Assembly (NCBI RefSeq): GCF_030409835.1
Contig: NZ_JAUFQO010000001.1
Span: forward strand, 372,001 to 436,000
Origin: Lutimonas halocynthiae
Lineage (GTDB): Bacteria > Bacteroidota > Bacteroidia > Flavobacteriales > Flavobacteriaceae
Direction: 5' to 3'
DNA: 64,000 nt
The notes below the pieces were generated by a model. It was not told where the DNA came from. It did no database searches and saw nothing but the letters and a program-made list of their open reading frames with translations. Below, piece by piece: positions 34,588 to 43,273 of this stretch. The position numbers were made by a program, and so were the translations under genes. How positions within the stretch are numbered: the first letter of the stretch is position 1; each line of letters begins with the position of its first letter.

Positions 34588-35742
34588 TCAATAAGTAATA
34601 AAAGCCCTAAGGCCAAAAACAGTATTAACCCTTTCGTTTATGGTGTAATAAGCTTGAAAATTAGGGGCAACATTAACATATGGATTGATAAAGAATCTAT
34701 AAAACGTATCCAATCCATATTCTTGTTGACCGTTTTTTTCATTTATCATCAATGCAAATCCTGCCTGATCTGCACTTCTCTTAAATGGATCTAAAAATGA
34801 TAAGCCTGCAACATATGCCGCATTCAACTTATCAATTCTTCCAGAGCCATTCGACAACTTCAAAATCAAAATCATTTTTTCAGTCAATCCTTGATTCGCT
34901 GTATATATCCAGCCAGAACCTGATGATTTATTCTCAGTTTCAGACTGGCGGTATACCATAAAGTTATGATCAGAATACAATCCTTTTTTCTGCCCTAATT
35001 TAAAGCGTAGGAATCCCATATAATTCCAACTGGTACTTGCAAATTCAGGAAGGTATATATAGTCATTAACAGCTTCATTGTCTACAACCAGGCCTCCAAT
35101 ACTCAAACTTTTAGATATATGATATTCAGAATAAAGTCCCATACCTCCCTCCAGATCAGGTACCGGGTCAGAAGCAGCACTTTTGGCAAAATAATTGTAT
35201 TTATCCCAACCTGAATAATTCGTAAAAGTGGTTAAAAACAAAGGATCAAACTTACCCAGGGTAATATCCCATTTTTGATCAAACAAAAACATTTCAAAAA
35301 AGAAACTTTCAATGCTAAAGTCATGATCAGTAACCGTTGAAGCATTAGGTGATGAAATCATCCCCGTTTTCTTTGAAAAATTACTGGTCGTTTCTCCAGC
35401 CCAAAGAGTGCTTTGTTCGAGCCACCCTTGAAAATTTATTTTGATCTTATCATTATCTACCATAAACCAACGATACATCAATCCTAAATCGTGATGTAAA
35501 TTATAGGCATTATCTGGCTCTCCCGTTCCGTATTGAAACATTGGGGCCAGATAGAAAAACACATCGTGTTTCTTTTGAGAATAGGCCCAACGATCAAACC
35601 TGTCAATATGCTTCTTTTCAATAGTATCATTCTCAAGCTTAATTGACTTGAAATTGTTTTCACCTGTGCTTTGCGCAACAATAAAGGTGCTAAAAATCAG
35701 CGCTATCAGTAAAACTAAGCTCTTTAAAAACTGATTCTTCAT
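34588..35742 (-). CDS. Carbohydrate-selective-porin-like (OprB-like) outer-membrane protein
   Basis: A 384-residue predicted barrel with a signal peptide (about 1-23, ending FIVAQ). The segments GWLEQSTLWAGETTSNFSKKTG, FFFEMFLFDQKWDITLGKFDPLFL and GMGLYSEYHISKSLSIGGLVV, together with the late LDTFYRFFINPYVNVAPNFQAYYTIN, resemble OprB-type sugar porins. The C terminus FGLRAFITY ends on an aromatic residue as expected for Bam recognition. The solute is not known; OprB-like porins in this phylum are not restricted to glucose. A good candidate to pass the substrate or product of the neighbouring amidohydrolases. Confidence 0.68.
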   Translation of the reverse strand: MKNQFLKSLVLLIALIFSTFIVAQSTGENNFKSIKLENDTIEKKHIDRFDRWAYSQKKHDVFFYLAPMFQYGTGEPDNAYNLHHDLGLMYRWFMVDNDKIKINFQGWLEQSTLWAGETTSNFSKKTGMISSPNASTVTDHDFSIESFFFEMFLFDQKWDITLGKFDPLFLTTFTNYSGWDKYNYFAKSAASDPVPDLEGGMGLYSEYHISKSLSIGGLVVDNEAVNDYIYLPEFASTSWNYMGFLRFKLGQKKGLYSDHNFMVYRQSETENKSSGSGWIYTANQGLTEKMILILKLSNGSGRIDKLNAAYVAGLSFLDPFKRSADQAGFALMINEKNGQQEYGLDTFYRFFINPYVNVAPNFQAYYTINERVNTVFGLRAFITY

Positions 35743-35811
35743 AAAAATTTCTTTAGATATATAAACCCATTAACAATTCATTCAGATTCGTCGAAACGTA
35801 AATTTCTGTCA

Positions 35812-36594
35812 TTAAAAAAATATTGTCAAACCAGCACTTACGGTATGGTTTTGGTCTTCGAACTTCCCACTGTAAAAACCTGTAATTTGCATTTTTGGAT
35901 TGATACTGTAGGATGCAAAAACTTCTTGTTCAAACCTGTCATTTCGTTCATTATTAAAATCATTCATTTTAAAAATGGGAGTGAGCTGCATAAAGAACTT
36001 TTCTGAAAATACGATAGGAGTTATAACTTGAAAACTCAAACCATGGGTTGCCTGATCTGCAGAAGGGCTCGGATTGTCATAGACTGGTTTACTTGCGTAT
36101 TGATATGAAAGTATAGGGAAAAACTGAATCCAATCAGCGGCCATCAAACCAACGGTTAATCCTGGAGAAACTATAAAACGTCCAGATCCAATGCCATCAT
36201 CAAATGATCCGGTAGGTACAAAGATATCTACAGATGCTCCAAAAGCACCAACAAACTTATCGTAGTTTTTATAAGGTAAAAAGAAATACCGGGCTCTTAG
36301 ATCTCCAATACCAAATTTCTCAGTACGATCATTATAAAGTAAAGGAACTTCTGCCAAGACCAAATGCGCCTCTGACAAAGCCAAAGTCAATTTTCCTCTA
36401 TAGCCAAAAACATTCTGATTTTTCTGGCTTGAAAATTCTAAGGTATTATCTAAGAAAGAATAGAAGTTGGTTGGTTTTGAAGCATCAATCGATTCTTCTT
36501 CCTGACCAACTGTTGAAGCGTTTTCTTCTTGTGCAGCAGCAAGTAAAGAAGTAAATAAAATTAGTACGAGTAGAAGTTGTTTTAAATTTTTCAT
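35812..36594 (-). CDS. Outer-membrane transporter-like protein (MetA-pathway-of-phenol-degradation type)
   Basis: A 260-residue predicted barrel with a signal peptide (1-21). FGIGDLRARYFFLPYKNYDKFVGAFGASVDIFVPTGSFDDGIGSGRFIVSPGLTVGL follows the pattern of the phenol_MetA_deg family (G-I/L-G-D-x-x-x-R ... P-T-G ... G-x-G), and it ends in AGLTIFF. Family members were named from phenol-degradation clusters, but their function is not defined. It is preceded by a 49-bp promoter element shared with the amidohydrolase at 38581. It is 69 bases upstream of the OprB-like gene. Confidence 0.65.
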   Translation of the reverse strand: MKNLKQLLLVLILFTSLLAAAQEENASTVGQEEESIDASKPTNFYSFLDNTLEFSSQKNQNVFGYRGKLTLALSEAHLVLAEVPLLYNDRTEKFGIGDLRARYFFLPYKNYDKFVGAFGASVDIFVPTGSFDDGIGSGRFIVSPGLTVGLMAADWIQFFPILSYQYASKPVYDNPSPSADQATHGLSFQVITPIVFSEKFFMQLTPIFKMNDFNNERNDRFEQEVFASYSINPKMQITGFYSGKFEDQNHTVSAGLTIFF

Positions 36595-36612
36595 TTTTTA
36601 TGTCTTTATGTT

Positions 36613-36661
36613 TTTAGTGTCTCTTACTTATACAAGTGCAAAAAGACATCAAAAACCCTAA
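36613..36661 (-). promoter_or_regulatory. Shared 49-bp promoter element, copy A
   Basis: 39 of 49 bases match the element at 38602-38650, with no gaps. On the minus strand it reads TTAGGGTTTTT, 18 bases, TATAAG, then AAGAGACACTAAA, and ends 18 bases before the ATG of the outer-membrane gene at 36594. TTTTT-18-TATAAG may be the promoter core. Confidence 0.55.
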
Positions 36662-36680
36662 AAGTTTTTTCTTTTTAACA

Positions 36681-36719
36681 AAAAGGAAGGAAATACCGCT
36701 AATCGATATTTCCTTTCTT
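36681..36719 (-). terminator. Rho-independent terminator after the amidohydrolase gene at 36737
   Basis: AAGGAAATA (36687-36695) pairs with TATTTCCTT (36707-36715), extended by four more pairs including one G-U; loop 11 bases. On the minus strand a short T-rich stretch follows. Confidence 0.65.
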
Positions 36720-36736
36720 GGTGCTAATAAACAGCG

Positions 36737-38581
36737 TTAATTTCTATGAGAATTTGATCCATGATCACAACCTATCAATTCAGCTGGCATAGGCGCAAAG
36801 TGCTCATCACTAACCAGGTTATAAGCTGTTCTATCATCTGCCTTATGGGTATACTCTCCATCCATAATCGTAGCCACTACTTTAATATCTTTAAGTTTAT
36901 CTGCTCCCACTTCATATGGACTTGCTTCCAGGATCACAAAATCTGCCAATTTTCCTTCTACAATCGATCCTACTTTATCTTCCAAACTCAATTGCCACGC
37001 TGCATCAATTGTAATAGCACGAATAGCTTCTTCAACCGTCATAGGTGTACGATTTTCAGGAAAAGCAGTTGCATTAGGATTTGAAGCATCTTTTAATGTC
37101 GTTGCACATTGTGCAACAAATAATGGTCCTTGCATGCTAATAGGTGTACTTGGAACATCGGCAGAAATACTCACTGGTACACCATTTCTAGCTAAATGTG
37201 GGTATCGTCCTAAAGAAGAATTCACTTGCTCTTCTCCTCTAATTCTAATATTATCTTTATCACCATTACCAAAAGTATTCGTAAAATTTGGTGTAGAGTT
37301 TACCGGTATTTTATTGTCAATAATACGTTGTTGATCATCTGGATGAACAAAAATAGCATGGTGCAAAGCACTTCTGTTATCTGCATCAATTTCACGAGCA
37401 GCCAATATAGCATCAACGGCAGCTTTTGATGAGCGGTCACCATCAGTATGTATCATCACATCCAAACCTACCTTAGCAGCTTGGGTAACAATTGACATAG
37501 TCTCTTCAGGCTGCACATTGAAAGATCCATTCCCATCTGTACCTAGATAGTTTTCAATATGTGGTGCAGTTCCAGCTACGGTATTCCCTTCAGGATGAAT
37601 TTTAAGGCTCGTAACCATCAACTTGTCAGAGTTGTATTTCTTATTCATTCTAAGACCAAAATCTACAAATTTTTGAGGATCACCAATAGCACTTTTATAC
37701 ATTGGAAGTGCCACTGTACGCATTTTTAAGGTTCCGTTATCCTCTTTTTCTTTTAATAAGTCCATGGCTACCACAAAATCTTTTTCCATCTTATCATGAA
37801 CATCTTTAATGTTGGGTGTCACAATTCCAGGGCATAAAAAAGTAGTCGTTCCATTACTTGCAGCAGCAGCATATAATTCTTCTGCACTTTCTCTAATCAT
37901 ATTTTCAGGATCCCAGGCAACTTCACCATAAGCTTCAAACCATTGTATTTCAATGGCAATTCCTGTTGGGTTTCCTTCAGCATCTCGCATCCAAAAGGTT
38001 ACACCCGGAACTGTATCTGGGGTGTCTTTCGTAATATTCGCAGCTGTTAAAGCCGCTGTATTTAACCAGGCATCATGAATGGTATTATCCAAAATAAAGG
38101 CCGGTCTGTTAGGTACAGCTGCATCTAATTCCGTAGCAACTGGGTATCCCCCTAACATATTGGTATCCCAACCAATACCTTGAATTACTTTTTTGTCTGG
38201 ATTGGCTTCAGCATATGCTTTAATCATAGCAAGCGCTTCAGCCCTATCTTTAGCATCATAGATTTGAACGCCTAAAGACACCCATGAAGACGCTATAAGG
38301 TGATCATGTGCACTCACAAAGCCAGGCATCATTGTTTTACCTGCCAAGTCAGTGGTTTCAGTACCTTCGCCAATGTAGGCCTGTGCTTCTTCGCTAGATC
38401 CTACAAAGACAATCTTACCGTCTTTAACCGCTACGGCCTCTGCTGCAGGTCGCGCTTCATCAACAGTAATCACATTACCATTGGTAAAAACCATATCCGC
38501 GGTTTCTTTTTTAGTTTCAGTATTACAACTTATTAGTAAGCTTATAAATAATACTGAGAGTGTTAATTGAATTTTTTTCAT
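36737..38581 (-). CDS. YtcJ-like amidohydrolase lipoprotein, paralogue 1
   Basis: A 614-residue Amidohydro_3 (YtcJ/NfdA-like) enzyme exported as a lipoprotein (lipobox L-I-S-Cys19). Metal ligands: His92-x-His94 (VSAHDHLIAS), a later His in VMIHTDGDRSS, LHHAIFVHPDD, and Asp in SISADVPSTP. LMVTSLKIHPEG is at the position of the K-x-x-x-DG motif, with Glu in place of Asp. The family hydrolyses C-N bonds in N-substituted amides or related compounds; the actual substrate is unknown. The C terminus (GCDHGS) is shared with the next paralogue. The first 100 residues are nearly identical to paralogue 2, pointing to a tandem duplication. Confidence 0.87.
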   Translation of the reverse strand: MKKIQLTLSVLFISLLISCNTETKKETADMVFTNGNVITVDEARPAAEAVAVKDGKIVFVGSSEEAQAYIGEGTETTDLAGKTMMPGFVSAHDHLIASSWVSLGVQIYDAKDRAEALAMIKAYAEANPDKKVIQGIGWDTNMLGGYPVATELDAAVPNRPAFILDNTIHDAWLNTAALTAANITKDTPDTVPGVTFWMRDAEGNPTGIAIEIQWFEAYGEVAWDPENMIRESAEELYAAAASNGTTTFLCPGIVTPNIKDVHDKMEKDFVVAMDLLKEKEDNGTLKMRTVALPMYKSAIGDPQKFVDFGLRMNKKYNSDKLMVTSLKIHPEGNTVAGTAPHIENYLGTDGNGSFNVQPEETMSIVTQAAKVGLDVMIHTDGDRSSKAAVDAILAAREIDADNRSALHHAIFVHPDDQQRIIDNKIPVNSTPNFTNTFGNGDKDNIRIRGEEQVNSSLGRYPHLARNGVPVSISADVPSTPISMQGPLFVAQCATTLKDASNPNATAFPENRTPMTVEEAIRAITIDAAWQLSLEDKVGSIVEGKLADFVILEASPYEVGADKLKDIKVVATIMDGEYTHKADDRTAYNLVSDEHFAPMPAELIGCDHGSNSHRN

Positions 38582-38601
38582 GTTAGTTTATTTTTTAAGT
38601 A

Positions 38602-38650
38602 TTTAGTGTCTCTTGCTTATAACAGTGTAATTATTAATGAAAAACCCTAA
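38602..38650 (-). promoter_or_regulatory. Shared 49-bp promoter element, copy B
   Basis: Matches the element at 36613-36661 (39 of 49 bases). On the minus strand it ends 20 bases before the ATG of the amidohydrolase at 38581. The TATAAG and the downstream AAGAGACACTAAA are identical except for the base after the hexamer region. Confidence 0.55.
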
Positions 38651-38695
38651 TTATTTTTTTATTTATTTAATAAACACTTCAAATAAATTGTTCAT

Positions 38696-40534
38696 TTATA
38701 AATGCGATCCATGATTACAACCTTTTAGCGCTGCTGGTATTGGTACAAAATGTTTAGGATGTGTTTTCAATACAGCTTGTTTATCATCTGATTTATAAGT
38801 GTATTTGCCATCCATAATAGTACCGATAACCTTGATGTCTTTAATTTTAGTTTCATCCACTTCATAAGGACTTGCTTCTAGGATCACAAAATCTGCGTAT
38901 TTTCCAACTTCAATTGAACCAATTTTATCTTCCATTCTAATTTGCCATGCCGGGTTAATTGTTACCGCTTGAATAGCTTGGGCTACTGTTAGGGTTTTAG
39001 CATCAGCTGGAAATTTTTTAGAATTTTCAAAATCTAATGGATTTCTGAAAGTTACGGCTGTCTGAATTTGTGTTAAAGCGCCAACACTTTCTACAGGTGA
39101 TGATGGTATATCTGATGAAATACTCACCTTGTTCCCAGCACCAATTACATCAGCATATCTTGCCACATGCGTACTTGTTCTTTCTTTACCTAACATTCTT
39201 AGATAGTCCTTATCCTGACTTGCCCAATCTGTTGAGAAAATTGGAGTAACATTCACAGGGATGTTGTGGTCAATGGTTCTTTGTAAGTCAGCAGGGGTCG
39301 CGATTTGAAAGTGATGTAAGGCATTTCTTTCATCGGTATTACCGGCTTCTCTTGAGGCAAGAATAGCGTCAATTTTACCTGCCACAGAACCTGATCCTTC
39401 AACATGTGTAAATACATCCAATCCAAGAGGGTTTGCAGCCAGAAGCACTTCTTTCATCCGGTCTGGAGAGGTAGCCGAAGCGCCGTAATCATCAGTCCCT
39501 TCCCATGGCTCAACCATAAGTACACCTCCTGAACTCCATGTGCCTTCAGGGTGAATTTTAATACCATGAACCCTTAAATGATCTCCGTTATACTTATCAG
39601 CAAACTCTTTAACACGTTTGCTAAATTCTATAGGATCAGAATTGGCATCTTTATAAGCTGGTTGGACGAATGACCGTATACCTAATTTCCCTTCATTATC
39701 AAGCTTTGTAAGTATTTGCATGGTAATCTCTAAATCATCAAACATACCTTCTGTATTACTGAAATTTGGGGTTACTAGGCCAGGCGTTAACATGGTAGTA
39801 TAACCTGCTGCTATTGCATTGCTATGCAGAAATTCACGGCTATCTTCTATCATTTTCTCAGGATTCCACATCACTTTCGCATAGGTTGGAAACCAGGCTA
39901 GTTCTACTCCAACACCGGAGGGCGTACCTGCGGTATCTCTTACCCAGTATGTTACTCCAGGAACGTCATCAGGTGAATCTTTTGTAATCCCACCAGCCTT
40001 CATCGCTTCTGAATTTAACCAGGCATCATGAATGGTAAAATCGAGGAAAATAGCGACTTTGTCAGGAATAAGTTCATCCAACTCTTTTGCTGTTGGAAAA
40101 CCACCCATCAACGTTTTATTATATCCCATTCCGGTATAATACTCCATGTCTGGATTATCGGCTACATATTTTTTAATTAATGCATAGGTCTCTTCTTTAT
40201 TGGTCGCTCCGTTTAAATCAAGACCTTGCTTTGTCCATTGGGAAGCGATAATGTGGTCGTGCCCGCTAACAAACCCTGGCATCATGGTTTTACCTGCCAA
40301 ATCTGTAGTTTCTGTACCTTCGCCTATGTAAGCCTTAGCATCTTCAGAAGAACCTACAAACACGATTTTATTATCCTTTATGGCCACTGCTTCCGCTGAA
40401 GGTTGTTCTTCATCAACTGTAATCACATTACCATTGGTAAAAACCATATCCGCAGCTTCCTGTTTTGTTTCAGACTTACAACCAATTAGTAAGGTTATAA
40501 CTAATACTGACAGTATTAATTGAATTTTTTTCAT
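38696..40534 (-). CDS. YtcJ-like amidohydrolase lipoprotein, paralogue 2
   Basis: A 612-residue tandem paralogue of the gene at 36737, with lipobox L-I-G-Cys19, His92-x-His94 (VSGHDHIIAS), GIKIHPEGTWSSGG, LDVFTHVEGSGS in place of HTDGDRSS, LHHFQIATPADLQ, and SISSDIPSSPVESVG with the late Asp. The C terminus GCNHGSHL keeps the Cys-x-His-Gly-Ser tail of paralogue 1. Divergence in the HTDGD/HVEGS and substrate loops suggests a different substrate. It is 5 bases downstream of the third amidohydrolase gene, so they share a transcript. Confidence 0.87.
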   Translation of the reverse strand: MKKIQLILSVLVITLLIGCKSETKQEAADMVFTNGNVITVDEEQPSAEAVAIKDNKIVFVGSSEDAKAYIGEGTETTDLAGKTMMPGFVSGHDHIIASQWTKQGLDLNGATNKEETYALIKKYVADNPDMEYYTGMGYNKTLMGGFPTAKELDELIPDKVAIFLDFTIHDAWLNSEAMKAGGITKDSPDDVPGVTYWVRDTAGTPSGVGVELAWFPTYAKVMWNPEKMIEDSREFLHSNAIAAGYTTMLTPGLVTPNFSNTEGMFDDLEITMQILTKLDNEGKLGIRSFVQPAYKDANSDPIEFSKRVKEFADKYNGDHLRVHGIKIHPEGTWSSGGVLMVEPWEGTDDYGASATSPDRMKEVLLAANPLGLDVFTHVEGSGSVAGKIDAILASREAGNTDERNALHHFQIATPADLQRTIDHNIPVNVTPIFSTDWASQDKDYLRMLGKERTSTHVARYADVIGAGNKVSISSDIPSSPVESVGALTQIQTAVTFRNPLDFENSKKFPADAKTLTVAQAIQAVTINPAWQIRMEDKIGSIEVGKYADFVILEASPYEVDETKIKDIKVIGTIMDGKYTYKSDDKQAVLKTHPKHFVPIPAALKGCNHGSHL

Positions 40535-40539
40535 GATTT

Positions 40540-42267
40540 TTAATTGTTTTCTCTTTCAAAGGTTGCATTACCTTTATAGTATGTTGCATTAATACTAACT
40601 TGACTTATTTCATGTTCTGGCACATCAAACAAACTTTTTTCCAAAGCCACAAAGTCTGCAGATTTACCAACTTCAATTGAACCAAATTCTTTATCACCAT
40701 TCATTAACCAAGCATTACTAATTGTTGCTGCTTTTATAGCATCTTCTAATGATAGTTTATCTTCATCATGCCCTTGCTGTTTAGCATCTTTTTTCCCTGC
40801 TCTTGCTCTACGTACAAACATTTCAATATTATCTAATGGAGCATAACTTGGAAATGTTGTTGCTACAGGATAATCTGAACCAATACCTACTTTACCACCT
40901 GCGCTTACTACGCTACCTGCAGGATAAAAAGCATCAGCTCTTTCTTTTCCAACGACATCATAATTAACATCCATCGATGGTCCAGGCATGATCCATAAAG
41001 CGCTGAAACTAACCCCAGTATTCGCGTCATTAAAACGCGGCATATCTGCAGGATCAATCATCATAGCATGTGTCATATTTCCTCTTGCTAAACCCTCACC
41101 ATGCTCAGCAATAGCTGCTTCCATAGCATCTATTACCATATCTATCCCGGCATCACCACATACATGAAAATGCATGTTTACCCCATTTTTATAACATTTG
41201 TTAACTAAAGCATTAAATTCATCAATTGGAAACACAGTCATTCCTGTACCTTCATATTTCCCTGAATAAGGCTCTTTTAAGAACCCAGTGCCTGTTTCAA
41301 TAGAAGCGTCAACATTTATTTTTATAGAGTTTGAATACACATCTTCACTTTTCGAATTATTTATTAAGGCCTGTGCTGCTGCAAAATCATCTTCTAAATT
41401 CATTGAATAATGTGACATAGATACACGCATTACAGCACCATGTTTTTTATTAAAACTATTAACTGCATTCATGGCAGGAATAGACTCCGCAAACAATACT
41501 CCAGGATCAAATACAGAAGTAAGTCCAACCGCTGGAAATTTAGGAAACGCTTTTGAAACAACGCCTTCCAACCATTCTTCAGAAATATCTCCAATCATTG
41601 GAAAATACACTCCAAAATAAGCTGGTATCTCTTCAATAAAACCAGTGGCTTCACCATTGGCATCTCGTTGGTAATAACTTTGCTCCGTCGGATCTGGAGT
41701 ATCTTTAGTGATATTTGCTACTTTTAAAGCTGCGGTATTTGCCCAGGCCCCATGTCCATCTGAGCGGACAAATAATACTGGAAGGTCTCCAAAGATTTCA
41801 TCAAGATCCTCTTTTTTTGGTCCTTCTGGCGGAAAATTAGCCAAATGCCAACCATAGGTTATTAATGGTTTTGTTCTCTCTTCAGGTAAAGAAGCAGCAA
41901 ATTCACGAAGCATTTTATACATTTCTTCATTTGTTTCAGCTGATCCAGTATTGAATTCAGAGGTGAGAACGGATGCCGCTACAGAATGAAAATGTGTGTC
42001 AATAAACCCAGGTGTTATAAATTGTCCTTTTAAGTCAACGACTTCTGTGCCTTCTCCCATATAGGCTTTGATTTCTTCATTACTTCCAACTGCCAAAAAT
42101 TTTCCATCTTTTACCGCAAAGGCATCTACCCACGGTTGTGATTCGTTTACCGTATATACTTTACCGTTAGTAAAAACAGCATCAGCAGCTTCTTTTTTTT
42201 TAGTTTCAAAATTGCATGCCATCAATAATGTTAAAAGAAGGACTGTTAAGGGTTTTACCAATTTCAT
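40540..42267 (-). CDS. YtcJ-like amidohydrolase lipoprotein, paralogue 3 (first gene of the block)
   Basis: A 575-residue Amidohydro_3 enzyme, the most divergent of the three. Lipobox L-M-A-Cys18; HxH is THFHSVAAS (His92, His94); SIKINVDASIETGTGFL replaces the KIHPEG motif; MHFHVCGDAGIDMVIDAM supplies the third ligand region, NMTHAMMIDPADM the fourth and GIGSDYPVATTFP the catalytic Asp region. This one is closer to canonical YtcJ (His...GD, GSDYPV). A long leader of about 160 bases with dyads precedes it, so it is the likely regulated entry point of the cluster. Confidence 0.87.
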   Translation of the reverse strand: MKLVKPLTVLLLTLLMACNFETKKKEAADAVFTNGKVYTVNESQPWVDAFAVKDGKFLAVGSNEEIKAYMGEGTEVVDLKGQFITPGFIDTHFHSVAASVLTSEFNTGSAETNEEMYKMLREFAASLPEERTKPLITYGWHLANFPPEGPKKEDLDEIFGDLPVLFVRSDGHGAWANTAALKVANITKDTPDPTEQSYYQRDANGEATGFIEEIPAYFGVYFPMIGDISEEWLEGVVSKAFPKFPAVGLTSVFDPGVLFAESIPAMNAVNSFNKKHGAVMRVSMSHYSMNLEDDFAAAQALINNSKSEDVYSNSIKINVDASIETGTGFLKEPYSGKYEGTGMTVFPIDEFNALVNKCYKNGVNMHFHVCGDAGIDMVIDAMEAAIAEHGEGLARGNMTHAMMIDPADMPRFNDANTGVSFSALWIMPGPSMDVNYDVVGKERADAFYPAGSVVSAGGKVGIGSDYPVATTFPSYAPLDNIEMFVRRARAGKKDAKQQGHDEDKLSLEDAIKAATISNAWLMNGDKEFGSIEVGKSADFVALEKSLFDVPEHEISQVSINATYYKGNATFERENN

Positions 42268-42427
42268 ATTAATTAGTTTTAGATTTAACTTGATTATATT
42301 CTCTATTTACAATAGGGAACTATGATCCTATTTTTCCTAATCGAAATACAAATCAAGAAAGCGTTTTGAACTAAATACTTTATAAGTATCTGTTAAAGAG
42401 TTTTGCTATAATTTATAAGAAAATGTT

Positions 42428-42435
42428 CAAAGATA
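42428..42435 (-). promoter_or_regulatory. Bacteroidota -7 promoter box (TATCTTTG) for the amidohydrolase operon
   Basis: Perfect TAnnTTTG on the minus strand, 160 bases before the ATG at 42267, giving a long leader. The adjacent palindrome would cover the spacer to the -33 element. Confidence 0.5.
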
Positions 42436-42438
42436 AGA

Positions 42439-42463
42439 ATTATCTAGAATCATTCCAGATAAT
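42439..42463. promoter_or_regulatory. 25-bp near-perfect palindrome, candidate operator
   Basis: Arms ATTATCTAGAAT and ATTCCAGATAAT flank a single central C; 11 of 12 pairs match. It sits 3 bases upstream (minus-strand sense) of the TATCTTTG box, a repressor-like position. Confidence 0.6.
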
Positions 42464-42503
42464 GTCAGATTGCTAAAAGACCATTTCAATGGTTAAATCT
42501 GAC
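42464..42503. promoter_or_regulatory. Two-tier inverted repeat next to the operator
   Basis: Outer arms GTCAGATT/AATCTGAC (8 of 8) enclose inner arms ACCATT/AATGGT with a 2-base loop. No T-run follows, so it is not a standard terminator. It directly abuts the 25-bp palindrome. Confidence 0.5.
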
Positions 42504-42586
42504 CTCTGGCAACAAGGAAGGCAAAAACCAGAATCAATTAAAAGTTCAATTTTTAAGCTATTTCATTCATGAAAAAGTAGTACCAA

Positions 42587-43273
42587 CTATTGATTCAAGG
42601 CTCTGTCAATGGCTTCAATAACCATTGGTTTCATAATGGCATAACCTTTTGTAGTGGGGTGAACTCCATCTTCTGCTAGTTCTTTTGGTAAGCCATTTTG
42701 ATCATCTGCCATAGCGCTGAAATAATCCAGGTAGATTAAATCATTTTTTTCGGCATAGTTCTTTAACATGGCATTCAATTGCGGGATCTTTATATTGGGC
42801 TCTAAGCCAGGCCTCCAGGCATAATCAAAGGCTGGTAAAACAGATGAAATAATTACTTCAATTCCATTTGCTGTAGCCAACTCAGACATTGAAATAATAT
42901 TGTCTCTTATTTCCTCTAAAGTCATGGGGCCAGTATTGCCCGCAATGTCATTTGTGCCAGCCAAAATGATTACAACTTTTGGTTGTAAATCAATCACGTC
43001 TGCTCTAAAGCGCAACAACATTTGGGGTGTTGTTTGCCCCCCTATTCCTCGGTTGATATAATTTGGGTTTTTAAAAAATTCTGGATCTTTATTGGGCCAT
43101 CCCTCAGTAATAGAATTACCCATAAACACAACTCTTTTCTCCTCTGGAGAAGGCAATCCTAAACTATTATTTTGTTTTCTAAATCTATTCAAATCGGGCC
43201 AATCTTGTGCGTTACTATTCTGGAAAAAGAGGATACTTATTGCTAATGCTACTATTAATTTTATCTTTTTCAT
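42587..43273 (-). CDS. Secreted SGNH/GDSL-family hydrolase
   Basis: A 228-residue esterase-like protein with a signal peptide (1-22, ending SNAQ). Block I is VFMGNSITEGWP with the catalytic Ser54 (GNSIT instead of GDSIT), block II INRGIGGQT, block III GTNDIAGN, block V DGVHPTTKGY with Asp202 and His205. Such proteins deacylate carbohydrates or lipids; the substrate is unknown. Its start overlaps the end of the upstream unknown gene by 4 bases. It precedes the amidohydrolase block on the same strand but is separated from it by a regulatory gap. Confidence 0.88.
   Translation of the reverse strand: MKKIKLIVALAISILFFQNSNAQDWPDLNRFRKQNNSLGLPSPEEKRVVFMGNSITEGWPNKDPEFFKNPNYINRGIGGQTTPQMLLRFRADVIDLQPKVVIILAGTNDIAGNTGPMTLEEIRDNIISMSELATANGIEVIISSVLPAFDYAWRPGLEPNIKIPQLNAMLKNYAEKNDLIYLDYFSAMADDQNGLPKELAEDGVHPTTKGYAIMKPMVIEAIDRALNQ

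Larger units (their letters stand above)
42268..42586. promoter_or_regulatory. 319-bp regulatory gap upstream of the amidohydrolase block
   Basis: No gene is visible. It holds the minus-strand promoter for the amidohydrolase operon: a perfect TATCTTTG -7 box (42428-42435), the 25-bp palindrome at 42439-42463 and the two-tier dyad at 42464-42503. No T-tract terminator for the SGNH gene ending at 42587 is recognisable. Confidence 0.6.
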
